Source: Terasakiispira papahanaumokuakeensis
Lineage (GTDB): Bacteria; Pseudomonadota; Gammaproteobacteria; Pseudomonadales; Halomonadaceae
Direction of reading: 5' to 3'
NCBI RefSeq assembly: GCF_001709345.1
Contig: NZ_MDTQ01000001.1
Coordinates: forward strand, 1,832,584-1,896,583
Length of the DNA: 64,000 bases
Part shown: positions 27,869 to 37,599 of the stretch, one piece after another
How positions within the stretch are numbered: position 1 is the first letter of the stretch
Layout: each line of letters starts with the position of its first letter
Position numbers and translations under genes: made by a program
Notes under the pieces: model-generated
Seen by the model: the letters and a program-made list of their open reading frames with translations, nothing else
Told to the model about the DNA's origin: nothing
Databases searched by the model: none

Positions 27869-28486
27869 ATGGCAACCAACACTTTGACTAATCACGACAC
27901 TCATGCCCACGACGGGCATGAGCACCACGATACTGGCGCCACTACGGTGTTCGGTTTCTGGATCTACTTGATGAGTGACTTGCTGATTTTCGGCACACTC
28001 TTCGCGACTTATGCTGTGCTCATCCCTGGCGTTGCCGGTGGCCCGAGCGGTAAAGATATCTTCGAGCTGCCCTTTGTCCTGTGGGAAACAGCACTGCTGC
28101 TGCTGAGTAGTTTCACCTACGGCATGTGTGTGCTGGCGATGAACTCTGGTCGCGTCGGTCAGATGAAAAGCTGGCTGTTGATTACCTTCTTATTAGGTGC
28201 GGGCTTCATCGGCATGGAGCTCTATGAGTTCCATCACCTGATTGTTGAAGGTTTTGGTCCGGATCGCAGTGCTTTTCTGTCTGGCTTCTTTGCGCTGGTC
28301 GGTACTCACGGTCTGCACGTGACCTTTGGTCTGATCTGGATTCTGGTGATGCTGATCCAATTGAGCCAAAAAGGCATTACGCCCGTCACACGTCGTCGTG
28401 TGCTGTGCTTGAGCCTATTCTGGCACTTCTTGGATATCGTCTGGATCTGCGTCTTCTCCTTCGTCTACCTGATGGGAGCCCTGTGA
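27869..28486 (+). CDS. cyoC: Cytochrome o ubiquinol oxidase subunit III
   Basis: A 205-aa protein with five membrane helices and a His/Asp-rich start ([13 protein letters not shown]). The conserved helix block [12 protein letters not shown] and the final SFVYLMGAL match CyoC. The start is ATG 27869, one base after the cyoB stop; the frame extends further back inside cyoB but lacks support. It stabilises the oxidase complex. Confidence 0.95.
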   Translation: MATNTLTNHDTHAHDGHEHHDTGATTVFGFWIYLMSDLLIFGTLFATYAVLIPGVAGGPSGKDIFELPFVLWETALLLLSSFTYGMCVLAMNSGRVGQMKSWLLITFLLGAGFIGMELYEFHHLIVEGFGPDRSAFLSGFFALVGTHGLHVTFGLIWILVMLIQLSQKGITPVTRRRVLCLSLFWHFLDIVWICVFSFVYLMGAL

Positions 28487-28487
28487 T

Positions 28488-28820
28488 ATGAGTGATCATG
28501 CGACTCATCATGATGATGGTGCCCATGGCAGCGTTAAAAGCTATGTCACGGGTCTGATTCTATCCATCATTCTGACAGCCATTCCTTTTTGGGCTGTGAT
28601 GGCAGGCGACTTTTCCACGCTGGCAACGGTTGGCGTGATTGTGGTGACTGCGCTATTGCAGGTGCTGGTACAGCTGGTGATGTTCATGCACCTGAATGGC
28701 AAAGCCGAAGGCGGCTGGAATTTAATTTCCTTCGTCTTTACCGCTGCGATCGTCGTCATCATCATCGGAGGTTCTCTGTGGATCATGTATCATCTGCATC
28801 TGAGCATGATGCAAGGGTGA
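28488..28820 (+). CDS. cyoD: Cytochrome o ubiquinol oxidase subunit IV
   Basis: A 110-aa protein with three membrane helices, including VTALLQVLVQLVMFMHLN, the family signature. It assists CuB assembly in subunit I. The ATG at 28488 is one base after the cyoC stop. Its 3' end overlaps cyoE. Confidence 0.94.
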   Translation: MSDHATHHDDGAHGSVKSYVTGLILSIILTAIPFWAVMAGDFSTLATVGVIVVTALLQVLVQLVMFMHLNGKAEGGWNLISFVFTAAIVVIIIGGSLWIMYHLHLSMMQG

Positions 28821-29731
28821 AACAATCCGCGCGACCGAGTGTATGGCGAGATTATCTCACCATCACTAAGCCCGGCATCATTGGCGGCAATACGATTGCC
28901 GTCATGGGGGGTTACTTTCTGGCCGCTCGCGGCCAGATTGACCCCCTCCAGCTTCTCGCCACGTTAATTGGCTTGGGGCTGGTGATTGCCTCGGGATGTG
29001 CCTACAACAATGTGATTGATCGTGATATCGATGCATTGATGGCACGTACTCGTAACCGCCCGCTGGTTCAGGGGCGGTTGAGTGTCGCGGGTGTATTGAG
29101 TTTCGCTACGCTGGTCGGTCTCGCCGGCTTTGGCCTACTCGCCGCTTTCACCAACAGCTTGACCGTTGGCCTGGCGTTATTTGGCTTCTTTATTTATGTC
29201 GGGGTTTATAGCCTCTACATGAAGCGTCAAAGCATTCATGGCACCCTAGTGGGGAGCCTGTCTGGCGCAATGCCGCCGGTAGTGGGCTATTGTGCTGTGT
29301 CCGGTCAGTTTGATCTGGGCGCACTGGCGTTGTTATTGATCTTCTGTATTTGGCAGATGCCGCACTCCTATGCCATCGCCATCTTCAGATTCAAGGATTA
29401 TCAAGCCGCTTCAATCCCAGTGTTACCGGTTGTTCGGGGCTTGAAAACCGCACGCCAGCATATGCTAGGTTATACCCTGGCCTTCACCGTTGCGGTGATG
29501 GTGTTGAGCTTCACTGGTTATACCGGGCCTATTTATGGGGTCATCGCATTACTGATGAGCTTGTATTGGGTCTATTTGACAATGAAGGGCTTTCGTACCA
29601 CCCAGCCAGAAAGCTGGGCGCGAAAAGTTTTTGGTTTTTCGATCCTCATCATTGTGGCCCTGAGCCTACTGATGTCGCTGGATGCCAAAGAGCCCTACAC
29701 GGCTATTTCGATGCTCGCCTTCTTAGGCTAA
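28778..29731 (+). CDS. cyoE: Protohaem IX farnesyltransferase (haem O synthase)
   Basis: A UbiA-family prenyltransferase converting haem b to haem o for the bo3 oxidase. About nine membrane helices and the two Asp motifs are visible: NNVIDRDIDALMART and the IFRFKDYQAA region. I place the start at GTG 28778 because GGAGG lies 6 bp upstream, giving 317 aa and a 43-bp overlap with cyoD. The alternative is GTG 28817, which overlaps the cyoD stop as GTGA but has a weak ribosome binding site. The usual family N-terminus (xTKPGI) begins about 28 residues into the longer form. Confidence 0.92.
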   Translation: MDHVSSASEHDARVKQSARPSVWRDYLTITKPGIIGGNTIAVMGGYFLAARGQIDPLQLLATLIGLGLVIASGCAYNNVIDRDIDALMARTRNRPLVQGRLSVAGVLSFATLVGLAGFGLLAAFTNSLTVGLALFGFFIYVGVYSLYMKRQSIHGTLVGSLSGAMPPVVGYCAVSGQFDLGALALLLIFCIWQMPHSYAIAIFRFKDYQAASIPVLPVVRGLKTARQHMLGYTLAFTVAVMVLSFTGYTGPIYGVIALLMSLYWVYLTMKGFRTTQPESWARKVFGFSILIIVALSLLMSLDAKEPYTAISMLAFLG

Positions 29732-29772
29732 GTATTGATAAGCAGTACAGCTGATAAAAATACAGATCAACA

Positions 29773-29822
29773 ATGTCTGCTCGAGAATGTCTGCTCGACC
29801 ATGACCACTCGAAAATGACCAC
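29773..29822 (+). repeat. Imperfect 14-bp tandem repeat after cyoE
   Basis: Units ATGTCTGCTCGAGA, ATGTCTGCTCGACC, ATGACCACTCGAAA and a partial ATGACCAC follow one another just before the cyo terminator. Confidence 0.75.
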
Positions 29823-29854
29823 GGCGCACCCACCCATAGGCTGCGCCGTTTTTA
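29821..29854 (+). terminator. Rho-independent terminator of the cyo operon
   Basis: A perfect 8-bp stem ACGGCGCA (29821-29828) / TGCGCCGT (29842-29849) is followed by TTTTTA. It sits 90 bp after cyoE and faces the convergent sigma-54 activator gene. Confidence 0.8.
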
Positions 29855-29899
29855 TTGCTGTTTAGCTTTGCGCATTGCGCGGTTTACGTTTTGCTTGCC

Positions 29900-31411
29900 T
29901 TACGCTTTGATTGATGAGCCTGCCGTCATTCTTCTTTGACGACCACCACAACATAAGTGGTACTTTCTCAGTTTGCGCACCACACTCGGCTGGCTGATAT
30001 TTAATCGTTTAGCCAATGCATAGGTGCTGTTAGCCGTTTCGCAAAGCTGCGACAACACCTGCGACTCGTAACGTTCTAACATGTCTTTTAATGAATCGCC
30101 CTCGACCGGCTCAGCTTCTGCCATGACTTCCGAGCCCCTTGGCGTTACGGGCGCATAAGTCTCCGCAGACGTTTGGCCTGGCGCCCCAATCACATCGCCC
30201 ATCGACGTCAGCCAAGCACGCTCTAACCAGTTTTCCAGCTCTCGGACATTACCCGGCCAATCATGGCTCATCAGTTCATTCCATAAGCTGGGATGAATCA
30301 CACGATTGTGCCCGTAGCGCTCGTTTAAACGGGCCAGCTGAAGGTTGACCAGGCCCGGAATATCCTCACGGCGCTGGCGCAAAGGCGGGAGTGTCACAGG
30401 CAGCACATTAATCCGATAAAACAAATCCAACCTGAATCGGCCCGCTTCAACGGCTTGTGCTAAATCCTGATGCGTCGCCACCACAAGCCGAAAATTGACT
30501 TGCCGAGGTTGCGTATCGCCCAGCCGAGTCACTTGCCCATCTTGAATCACTTTTAAGAGCTTACTTTGTAACGTCAGCGGCAATTCCGCGATTTCATCCA
30601 GAAATAAGGTGCCGCCATCCGCCATTTCCAGCATCCCGGCTTTGCCCCCTCGTGCCGCACCACTGAAAGCGCCAGGTTGATAACCAAACATTTCCGACTC
30701 AAATAGATTGTCTGGAATCGCCGCACAGTTCACATCAATAAAAGGCCCCGCTTCACGTCGACTCCATTGGTGTAACTGACGGGCAAAGGCGGTTTTTCCC
30801 ACGCCCGACTCACCCAGGATCATCACCGTTGCATCGGTTGGTGCAACCCGGCGCAACAGACCCGCCATTTCGCGCATGGCGTTGCTTCGAATTTCAAGCT
30901 CATCCAATGCCAACTCTTCACTGAGCCCGGCATCGGGGCCCCGCTTAAGTTGATCACTGATCCTTTTTTGTAACAACGCATACTCATCTTGCATCAGCTG
31001 TAAATCGGTGAGATCCATCGAGCGAGAGACAACACAATCAAGGCGACCATCAACAAAGACCGGGTAAGCCTCTGCCAACACCCGGCGACCCGTCCCGGTA
31101 ATTTGCATCATCTGACAAGGCTGCTGAGTCTTTAACACCTGCTGACTAATCGAAGGACTCAAAACACCCTGGGCCACTAATTGGTTCACATTACTGGCCA
31201 TCAAGGCTTCACGACTCATCCCATAAACAGCAGAACACCCTGGGCTGACATCCAGAATGCGCCCCTCGGCATCCACCACAAACAAATGATCGTGCGCCGT
31301 TTCAATAATCTTGTTTAACAACGCGCTTTTGTTTAATAGCGCATCGTCGTTTGTCTGTGACAGTCCAGAGGTTGTATTTGACAGCCCACGCGCTTGTTCG
31401 CCCATAACCAC
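29900..31411 (-). CDS. Sigma-54-dependent transcriptional activator (PAS, AAA+, Fis-type HTH)
   Basis: A 503-aa enhancer-binding protein. It has an N-terminal PAS sensor (about 30-130; [25 protein letters not shown]) and an AAA+ domain with Walker [12 protein letters not shown] and a GAFSGA loop, a Ser variant of GAFTGA, that contacts sigma-54. Walker B reads [12 protein letters not shown]. The C-terminal TyrR/Fis-like HTH ends [15 protein letters not shown]. It diverges from the guanidinobutyrase-like operon, whose upstream region has a -24/-12 promoter and palindromes. It probably activates that operon in response to a small ligand bound by the PAS domain. Confidence 0.88.
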   Translation of the reverse strand: MVMGEQARGLSNTTSGLSQTNDDALLNKSALLNKIIETAHDHLFVVDAEGRILDVSPGCSAVYGMSREALMASNVNQLVAQGVLSPSISQQVLKTQQPCQMMQITGTGRRVLAEAYPVFVDGRLDCVVSRSMDLTDLQLMQDEYALLQKRISDQLKRGPDAGLSEELALDELEIRSNAMREMAGLLRRVAPTDATVMILGESGVGKTAFARQLHQWSRREAGPFIDVNCAAIPDNLFESEMFGYQPGAFSGAARGGKAGMLEMADGGTLFLDEIAELPLTLQSKLLKVIQDGQVTRLGDTQPRQVNFRLVVATHQDLAQAVEAGRFRLDLFYRINVLPVTLPPLRQRREDIPGLVNLQLARLNERYGHNRVIHPSLWNELMSHDWPGNVRELENWLERAWLTSMGDVIGAPGQTSAETYAPVTPRGSEVMAEAEPVEGDSLKDMLERYESQVLSQLCETANSTYALAKRLNISQPSVVRKLRKYHLCCGGRQRRMTAGSSIKA

Positions 31412-31482
31412 TCCAGCTTTTTATTGGTGCTCTGGTTACTCATCAACCCTCACCGAGCCATACAACCCTCTCGACATGAGGG

Positions 31483-31520
31483 TGATGCATCGATGCATCA
31501 CGATTCACCGATGCATCGTG
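31483..31520. promoter_or_regulatory. Upstream activator palindromes for the sigma-54 promoter
   Basis: TGATGCATCGATGCATCA (31483-31500) is a perfect 18-bp palindrome. It is followed by CACGAT / ATCGTG arms (31499-31504 and 31515-31520). It lies about 90 bp before the -24/-12 promoter, a usual enhancer distance. Confidence 0.55.
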
Positions 31521-31590
31521 ATCACAGCCCAAACAATGCAATTTTGAATCACAAAACCTAAAAGCCCTTATTATTCATAAAGTTAAAATA

Positions 31591-31606
31591 TGGCATGAAT
31601 CATGCT
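31591..31606 (+). promoter_or_regulatory. Sigma-54 (-24/-12) promoter
   Basis: TGGCATGAATCATGCT has GG and GC exactly 10 bases apart, close to the consensus TGGCAC-N5-TTGC. It lies 84 bp before the ureohydrolase start and is divergent from the sigma-54 activator gene. Confidence 0.7.
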
Positions 31607-31689
31607 TAAGCCTCTGTAGTCGGCGCGGTGCACTGAACAAGCATGCACCATACCGGCCATGACCCATGATGGCTTATTAGGAGTTATGC

Positions 31690-32649
31690 ATGACCTCATT
31701 TGGTGCACCTTTAAACCAGCCCCTCAGTGGTAACGAGATGCCACGTTTTGGCGGACTGGCCACCATGATGCGTCTCCCCACCCAAACGTCAGCAGCGGGG
31801 TTGGATGTTGCATTCATTGGTATTCCGATGGACATTGGCACGTCCAACCGCCCAGGTACTCGACTGGGCCCTCGGCAAATACGTGATGAATCGCGCATGC
31901 TTCGGCCCTATAACATGGCCACAGGGGCTGCGCCCTTTGATAGCTTGCAAGTGGCGGACATCGGCGATGTCCCGATCAATACCTTCAACCTGGCGAAAAA
32001 TCTCGACATCATCACCGCATTTTACGATCGAGTATTGGCCGAGAACTGTGTGCCGCTGACCTTAGGGGGCGATCACACTCTCACCTGGCCTCTTCTCAGA
32101 GCCATCCATAAAAAGCATGGTCCCGTTGGCTTGATTCATATTGATGCCCATGCCGACGTTAACGAGCATATGTTTGGCGAAGAAGTCGCCCACGGCTGCC
32201 CTTTCCGTCGCGCTCAAGAAGAAGGGCTTTTAGCCGAGGGCAAAGTCGTTCAGATCGGCCTACGAGGCACAGGCTATGCGGCTGATGATTTTGACTGGTG
32301 CCGCCAACAAGGCTTTCGAGTCGTCACCGCCGAGGAGTGTTGGCACAAATCACTGGTGCCACTGATGGCCGAAGTGCGTCAGCAGATGGGTAATACACCG
32401 GTTTATATCTCGTTCGATATTGATGGCTTAGATCCGTCAGTGGCTCCCGGCACCGGCACAGTGGAAGCGGGCGGATTAACGATGCCCCAAGGATTAGAGA
32501 TCGTACGTGGCGCCCAAGGGCTGAACGTCATCGGCGGCGATTTGGTTGAAGTCTCCCCACCTTATGACCCCAGTGGTAATACCGCCTTAATGGGCGCCAC
32601 CTTGCTGTATGAAATGCTGTGCGTATTGCCCGGCGTTCACCACCGTTGA
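31690..32649 (+). CDS. gbuA: Guanidinobutyrase-like ureohydrolase
   Basis: A 319-aa arginase/agmatinase-family enzyme that would release urea from a guanidino compound. Manganese motifs are LGGDHTLTW, HIDAHADVNEH and SFDIDGLDPSVAPGTG. The start (NQPLSGNEMPRFGG) and the blocks RPYNMATGAAPFDSLQVADI and ECWHKSLVPLMAEV closely resemble Pseudomonas GbuA as I recall it, rather than SpeB agmatinase. The substrate is therefore probably 4-guanidinobutyrate or a related acid; the neighbouring oxygenase may widen this. First gene of the sigma-54-driven unit; ATG 31690 follows AGGAG. Confidence 0.82.
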   Translation: MTSFGAPLNQPLSGNEMPRFGGLATMMRLPTQTSAAGLDVAFIGIPMDIGTSNRPGTRLGPRQIRDESRMLRPYNMATGAAPFDSLQVADIGDVPINTFNLAKNLDIITAFYDRVLAENCVPLTLGGDHTLTWPLLRAIHKKHGPVGLIHIDAHADVNEHMFGEEVAHGCPFRRAQEEGLLAEGKVVQIGLRGTGYAADDFDWCRQQGFRVVTAEECWHKSLVPLMAEVRQQMGNTPVYISFDIDGLDPSVAPGTGTVEAGGLTMPQGLEIVRGAQGLNVIGGDLVEVSPPYDPSGNTALMGATLLYEMLCVLPGVHHR

Positions 32650-32657
32650 GAATTGCC

Positions 32658-33518
32658 ATGAGCCAACTGGATATTTTCAAAACACTGTGGGGTTGGGATG
32701 GCAACCGAGCCGCCTGCTTAGCTGAACTAACGGCGATGGATGCCTGTGGCGTAGAGGCGCGTTTTGATGTTGACGACCGACAGCGGCGTCAAGACTTTGC
32801 CCAATGGTTAAACCACGAGCAACTGGACTATATCGCGGTGGTTTTCACCGGTGGCGATGTCATTCCCAAACAATCTGAGACACCGGCGGATCATTTACGA
32901 CAATTGTCACGTGCTCTTGAAGCAGCCCAAGACCTCAGCCCTCGCTTTATCAATGTACTGGCGGGGAATGATCGTTGGCCACTGGCCACTCAAATCGAGT
33001 TTTTCAGCCAAGCCCATGCGTTAGGTGAAGCGGCGGGCATTCTCCTGAGCTTTGAAACCCATCGCGCAAGCTCACTCTACAGCCCATGGGTCACCTTAGA
33101 GATTGCTCAGGCTTTGCCCCAACTACGCTTTACCACCGATATCAGCCATTGGGTGCTCGTTTGTGAGCGTTTATTGAACGCAGCCGAAGATGATCTCAGC
33201 CCTTTTATTGATCAAGTGCACCATATTCAGGCTCGTGTTGGCTATGACCAAGGCCCTCAAGTGCCGCATCCTGGAGCACCTGAATATGCGAAAAGCTTAG
33301 CGTTTCACCAACAGTTTTGGGCGCAGGTCTGGCGCTCTCAGTTAGCCCGCGGCTATCAACAACTCACGCTCACCCCTGAATTTGGCCGTGACGGTTATCT
33401 GCATCATCTGCCTTTTACCGAGATGCCGGTTGCCAATCTCGACAGCCTCAATCGCTGGATGGCACAAACCGAGCGCCAGCATTTCAATCAATTCATCGCA
33501 TCATCCACCACACCGTGA
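32658..33518 (+). CDS. Sugar-phosphate isomerase/epimerase-like TIM barrel (AP endonuclease 2 family)
   Basis: A 286-aa cytosolic protein of the xylose isomerase-like TIM barrel family. Metal-site motifs include LLSFETHRAS (Glu), FTTDISHWVLVCE (Asp, His), HHIQARVGYDQGPQVP (His) and TLTPEFGRDGY (Glu). Starts at ATG 32658, 8 bp after the ureohydrolase stop; an upstream extension inside that gene is unlikely. Family members are isomerases, epimerases or dehydratases. Its place between a ureohydrolase and an oxygenase suggests it processes an intermediate of the same catabolic route, which cannot be named from sequence. Confidence 0.75.
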   Translation: MSQLDIFKTLWGWDGNRAACLAELTAMDACGVEARFDVDDRQRRQDFAQWLNHEQLDYIAVVFTGGDVIPKQSETPADHLRQLSRALEAAQDLSPRFINVLAGNDRWPLATQIEFFSQAHALGEAAGILLSFETHRASSLYSPWVTLEIAQALPQLRFTTDISHWVLVCERLLNAAEDDLSPFIDQVHHIQARVGYDQGPQVPHPGAPEYAKSLAFHQQFWAQVWRSQLARGYQQLTLTPEFGRDGYLHHLPFTEMPVANLDSLNRWMAQTERQHFNQFIASSTTP

Positions 33519-33530
33519 ATGAGATTGACT

Positions 33531-34670
33531 ATGACAACAACAATAAGCACTTCCGAAACAATAGACACTTCCGACACGCTGAACACAGAGAGCGCTCAAG
33601 CCCCGTCTCGCCCCGACCGCAGCTTTACCGCTCTGCCCATTATTGATATCAGTGGTCTTCAAAGTGAGCAGCTCAGTGACCGTCAGGCTGTCGCCCAGCA
33701 ACTGGCCGAGGCGGCTCGTCATGTCGGTTTTTTTTATGTCAGTGGCCACGGCATTGATCCCGCCCTGATTGCCGGTCTGCGGGAGGCGGCGCGCCAGTTT
33801 TTCAGCCTGCCATTTGAACATAAGATGCAGCACTATATTGGCCAGTCACAGAGTCATAAGGGCTTTGTTCCAGAAGGTGAAGAGGTTTATAGCCAGGGCA
33901 AACCTGATCACAAAGAAGCCTTTGATATTGGCTTTGAAACACCGCTTGACCATCCGCTGGTACAGGCGGGCACACCGTTGATCGGGGGCAATGAATGGCC
34001 AGATCTACCTGATTTCAAGGCCCAAGTGAACGCCTACTATGAGGCGGTTTTTGCCATGGGTCGGCGTCTGTTTAGTGGCTTTGCGTTGGCGTTAGGGCTT
34101 GATGAGCATGACTTCGACCATTTGATCACCTGCCCACCATCCAAACTCCGTTTAATCCACTACCCCTATGACGATAGCGCCGAAGATAGTCCAGGTATTG
34201 GCGCACATACCGACTACGAATGCTTCACCATGTTACTGGCCGATCAAGCTGGGCTTGAGGTCATGAATGACCAAGGGGTCTGGATTGATGCCCCCCCACA
34301 AAGGGTCAACGGAGAAGAAGCCTTCGTGATTAATGTCGGCGATATGCTTGAAATCATGACCGCAGGGCTATTCCCAGCAACATCGCATCGAGTCCGCAAG
34401 GTCAAAACTGAGCGCTATTCCTTTCCGCTTTTCTTTGCTTGCGACTACCACACCCAGATTAAGCCATTACCCCAGTTTGTGGCGGCCTCATCTCATGCAG
34501 AGGATTACGACACCACCTCAATTGGTGACCACATGTGGGCACAAGCTTTGCAGACTTATCGTTATCTGAATCAGCAGCTCAAAAATGGCGAACGGCACCT
34601 GCCAGAATATGCGCGAAAACCGGGCAGTTTCGGCCATTTAAAAACGCATTCGACTGTATCTGGACGATAA
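33531..34670 (+). CDS. 2-oxoglutarate/Fe(II)-dependent oxygenase (isopenicillin N synthase family)
   Basis: A 379-aa non-haem iron oxygenase. The iron-binding triad is visible as His226 and Asp228 in GAHTDYECF and His286 in TSHRVRK, with an RYS motif for 2-oxoglutarate about nine residues later. A low-complexity Thr/Ser-rich start (about 25 residues) precedes the DIOX_N domain (PIIDISGL, HVGFFYVSGHGI). The start at ATG 33531 is favoured; ATG 33519 also exists in frame. The family includes ethylene-forming and arginine/homoarginine hydroxylases. Next to a guanidinobutyrase-like gene, it may hydroxylate a guanidino amino acid; that is inference. Confidence 0.82.
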   Translation: MTTTISTSETIDTSDTLNTESAQAPSRPDRSFTALPIIDISGLQSEQLSDRQAVAQQLAEAARHVGFFYVSGHGIDPALIAGLREAARQFFSLPFEHKMQHYIGQSQSHKGFVPEGEEVYSQGKPDHKEAFDIGFETPLDHPLVQAGTPLIGGNEWPDLPDFKAQVNAYYEAVFAMGRRLFSGFALALGLDEHDFDHLITCPPSKLRLIHYPYDDSAEDSPGIGAHTDYECFTMLLADQAGLEVMNDQGVWIDAPPQRVNGEEAFVINVGDMLEIMTAGLFPATSHRVRKVKTERYSFPLFFACDYHTQIKPLPQFVAASSHAEDYDTTSIGDHMWAQALQTYRYLNQQLKNGERHLPEYARKPGSFGHLKTHSTVSGR

Positions 34671-34782
34671 CGTCGAGCAAACGTAAGGCCTTTAGATTCA
34701 AGCAAAGCGCTATTGAATCAGCGATCGACTTAACCAAAGCCCTACTTAATCAAAGCCCAATACAATAATTCAAGAGAGACCT

Positions 34783-35619
34783 ATGATGATGACGCCAACC
34801 GCTACCCTGAAACGCTGGACATTGCGCACCTTGGCCGCCACCTGTCTGACCACTGTCACCGCATTCACTGCTATCAGCCCGGCTTGGGCTGCTGCCCCCA
34901 CACTTGAAGCCGGAAAGCTCCAAGTGGGTATGGAGGTTAGCTACCCCCCTTTTGAATCCTGGCAAGGCGATCAAGTTGTGGGCTTTGATGCTGATGTATC
35001 CCACGCCTTGGCCAAGCATTTGAATACGTCGGTGACATTTGAAGACACCAAATTCACCAGCCTGATACTGGGGCTGCAATCACAGAAATTTGATACCGTC
35101 ATTTCAGGTATGTATGTGACCCCCGAGCGGCTTAAGCAGGCGGATGCGATTCCTTACGCGAAAACAGGCGCGCTGATCATCGTCCCTAAAAATGGCAACA
35201 TCAATCCTCAAACTGAGCGCGATCTATGTGGTGTCACCATCGGTTTGCAACAAGGAACTGTCTGGGTCAGCGCCTTAGGAAAGCTCTCGACTGAGTATTG
35301 TCAGGCCAATGGCAAAGCCGCGATTGAAGTTCGAGAATTTCCCACCGCACCAGAAGTCACTCAAGCGCTGATGTCCGGCAATATTCAAGCCCAGATGGAA
35401 ATCGCCGGTGCCGCCCGTATGTTTGTGGAAAGAACCCGAGGCAGACTGAAAATCAGCTCGCCAGATCTGGTCTACCCGCAAACACTGGGTATTTATGTCA
35501 AGCAAGGCAACACCGCTTTAAAAACCGCATTAGCGCAAGCCCTTCAAGCCATGCGCGATGATGGGACTTATCAAAAACTACTGGATCAATACAAACTGCA
35601 GCCCGTCACGGCTGAATAA
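34783..35619 (+). CDS. Periplasmic amino-acid-binding protein of an ABC transporter
   Basis: A 278-aa SBP_bac_3 protein. The signal peptide has a basic start (LKRW) and a hydrophobic core, and ends near ISPAWAAAP (cleavage about residue 37). The mature part shows EVSYPPFESWQGDQVVGFDADVSHAL and TSLILGLQSQKFDTVISGM, typical of polar amino-acid binders. It captures an amino acid, perhaps a guanidino or basic one given the operon, for the fused permease-ATPase downstream. ATG 34783 follows AAGAGAGA. Confidence 0.88.
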   Translation: MMMTPTATLKRWTLRTLAATCLTTVTAFTAISPAWAAAPTLEAGKLQVGMEVSYPPFESWQGDQVVGFDADVSHALAKHLNTSVTFEDTKFTSLILGLQSQKFDTVISGMYVTPERLKQADAIPYAKTGALIIVPKNGNINPQTERDLCGVTIGLQQGTVWVSALGKLSTEYCQANGKAAIEVREFPTAPEVTQALMSGNIQAQMEIAGAARMFVERTRGRLKISSPDLVYPQTLGIYVKQGNTALKTALAQALQAMRDDGTYQKLLDQYKLQPVTAE

Positions 35620-35637
35620 TCGCAACCGATAGCAAGG

Positions 35638-35712
35638 CCAACGATTGAAGAGCCAACGATTGAAGAGCCAACGATTGAAGAGCTAACAATTGAAGAGCTA
35701 ACCACTGAACAA
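35638..35712 (+). repeat. 15-bp tandem repeat, five copies
   Basis: Three identical CCAACGATTGAAGAG units (35638-35682) are followed by CTAACAATTGAAGAG and CTAACCACTGAACAA. It lies within the 334-bp gap between the binding protein and the permease genes. The rest of the gap has no gene I can support. Confidence 0.9.
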
Positions 35713-35953
35713 CTCGCGTTACCCGCACAGGCATGGTCATGAAAGAGCCCGCAAAAGATGACCACGGCAACATAGGCCATGTCTGTGCCTGCTGTTCGAC
35801 ACGGTTCCGTTCAAGGTAGCTCAATTTCAACGTAGCCCAGTTCAATCGTTCATATCCAAAAAATAAGAATCGGACGCCATAAGCCATTGATTCAGGGTCG
35901 ATCCCGCCCTGAAGGCCCTTTGTCCTCACCCTATACCTGATCCGGGAGCGCCT

Positions 35954-37489
35954 ATGCCATTCGAATGGCCCTACTTCTTTTCACTGTTCACGCTGCAGTC
36001 CTTCTGGGAGGCCTGCATCACCGTGATTCAACTGAGCGGCCTCTCCTGGCTGATCGGGTTGGTACTGGGGTTTATTTTGGCTAATGCCAAAATGTCCCCG
36101 AAACCGTGGTTGAGATGGCCAGCAGCAGTCTATGTCTGGTTTTTCCGCAGTGTGCCGCTGCTGGTGTTATTGGTTTTCGTGTATAACCTGCCACAATTAC
36201 TACCGTTTACCCGTGATGTCCTCGGCGTTCCATTTATGGCGGGCTTGGTCAGCATGGTGGTCACTGAAGCCGCCTATATGACGGAAATCCACCGGGGCGG
36301 CCTGATGTCGGTGTCTAGAGGCCAGCGAGAAGCGGGCCGAGCACTGGCAATCGGCCGCATCGGTATTGAACGTTTAATTGTAATTCCTCAAGCGTTTCGG
36401 ATTGCGTTACCGACATTGATCAATGAGTTTGTCACCATCGTGAAGCTTTCTTCATTGGTCTCGGTGATTTCGCTACCCGAGTTGCTGATGACCGGGCAGC
36501 GCTTGTATGCCCAGAACTTTCTTGTTCTCGAAACGCTGCTGGCTGTCGCCGTTTATTACGTCATGATTGTCACCGTGTTCGGCGCCTTATTCCGCTGGCT
36601 CGAACGACATCTCGACTTACAGTTACGTCGCCCGGAAACCCTATCGACCACCGAATGCGAAAAACTTCGGCAAGACGCCATGCCCGTGCCTGCCCGCACG
36701 CTGAAGACCTCACCCGGTCAACCACAAGCGCTGCAAATACGGGATTTGCACAAAGCTTATGGCCAGCATCAGGTGCTCAAAGGCATTAACCTCAAAGTGA
36801 CGCCAGGTGAGGTAATCTCGATTATTGGCCCTTCAGGCTCAGGCAAAACCTCGCTGATTCGTACCGTCAATGCATTAGAAGCCATTGACCAGGGGGAAAT
36901 CATTTTGTTCGGCGAAGACTATATTACGGCCAGCACAAACGCCGATACGGCCCGCGTGCGCCAAGGTGTTCGCCGCATTGGCATGGTCTTCCAGAGCTTT
37001 AATCTGTTCCCCCATATGACCTTACTCGATAACATCATGTTGGCGCCCCACTATCATGATCTCTCCCCCAGTGATACGCAGTGCCGGGCGCAAGCACTCG
37101 GGTTGTTAGATAAGGTCGGTCTGCTGGCCCATGCCCACAAATATCCGCATCAGCTCTCCGGCGGCCAACAACAAAGGGTCGCGATTGCCCGCGCCTTAGC
37201 CATGTCACCCGACATTATGTTATTCGATGAGCCTACTTCAGCATTGGACCCTGAATTAGTCGGTGATGTGCTTAAAGTGATTCAGGATCTGGCGCGAGAA
37301 GGGATGACCATGCTGATTGTGACCCATGAAATGGAGTTTGCTTTGTCGATTTCTGATCGTGTGATTTTTATGGAGGATGGCTTAATTCAAGTAGATGCAG
37401 CGCCTGACAGCATTCAGCGCCATCCGGCAGACGATGCGCCATTAGAGCGAATCAGACAGTTTATGGGCGTTAATAAAACGAACGGTTGA
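35954..37489 (+). CDS. Fused amino-acid ABC transporter permease-ATPase
   Basis: A 511-aa natural fusion. Residues 1-225 form a HisM/GlnP-type permease with about five membrane helices and an EAA-like loop ([23 protein letters not shown]). Residues about 255-511 are a GlnQ-type ATPase with Walker [11 protein letters not shown]-loop [11 protein letters not shown], signature [16 protein letters not shown], Walker [13 protein letters not shown] and H-loop THEM. The two parts are usually separate genes. It acts with the preceding binding protein to import an amino acid. No second permease gene is nearby, so it would work as a homodimer. Confidence 0.9.
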   Translation: MPFEWPYFFSLFTLQSFWEACITVIQLSGLSWLIGLVLGFILANAKMSPKPWLRWPAAVYVWFFRSVPLLVLLVFVYNLPQLLPFTRDVLGVPFMAGLVSMVVTEAAYMTEIHRGGLMSVSRGQREAGRALAIGRIGIERLIVIPQAFRIALPTLINEFVTIVKLSSLVSVISLPELLMTGQRLYAQNFLVLETLLAVAVYYVMIVTVFGALFRWLERHLDLQLRRPETLSTTECEKLRQDAMPVPARTLKTSPGQPQALQIRDLHKAYGQHQVLKGINLKVTPGEVISIIGPSGSGKTSLIRTVNALEAIDQGEIILFGEDYITASTNADTARVRQGVRRIGMVFQSFNLFPHMTLLDNIMLAPHYHDLSPSDTQCRAQALGLLDKVGLLAHAHKYPHQLSGGQQQRVAIARALAMSPDIMLFDEPTSALDPELVGDVLKVIQDLAREGMTMLIVTHEMEFALSISDRVIFMEDGLIQVDAAPDSIQRHPADDAPLERIRQFMGVNKTNG

Positions 37490-37599
37490 AATTCATCTGC
37501 AGGCCCTCACCTGTAATGAGTGAAGGCACATAACATGCTAAACCCTCAACAGTGGGCGGCTTCAACAAGCCGCGCCCATTGACTTAAGGAGGCGACAAG

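Noticed and set aside
35586-35780. Minus-strand frame with a repeated SSIVG motif
   Set aside because: The repeat is just the antisense reading of the 15-bp tandem repeat.
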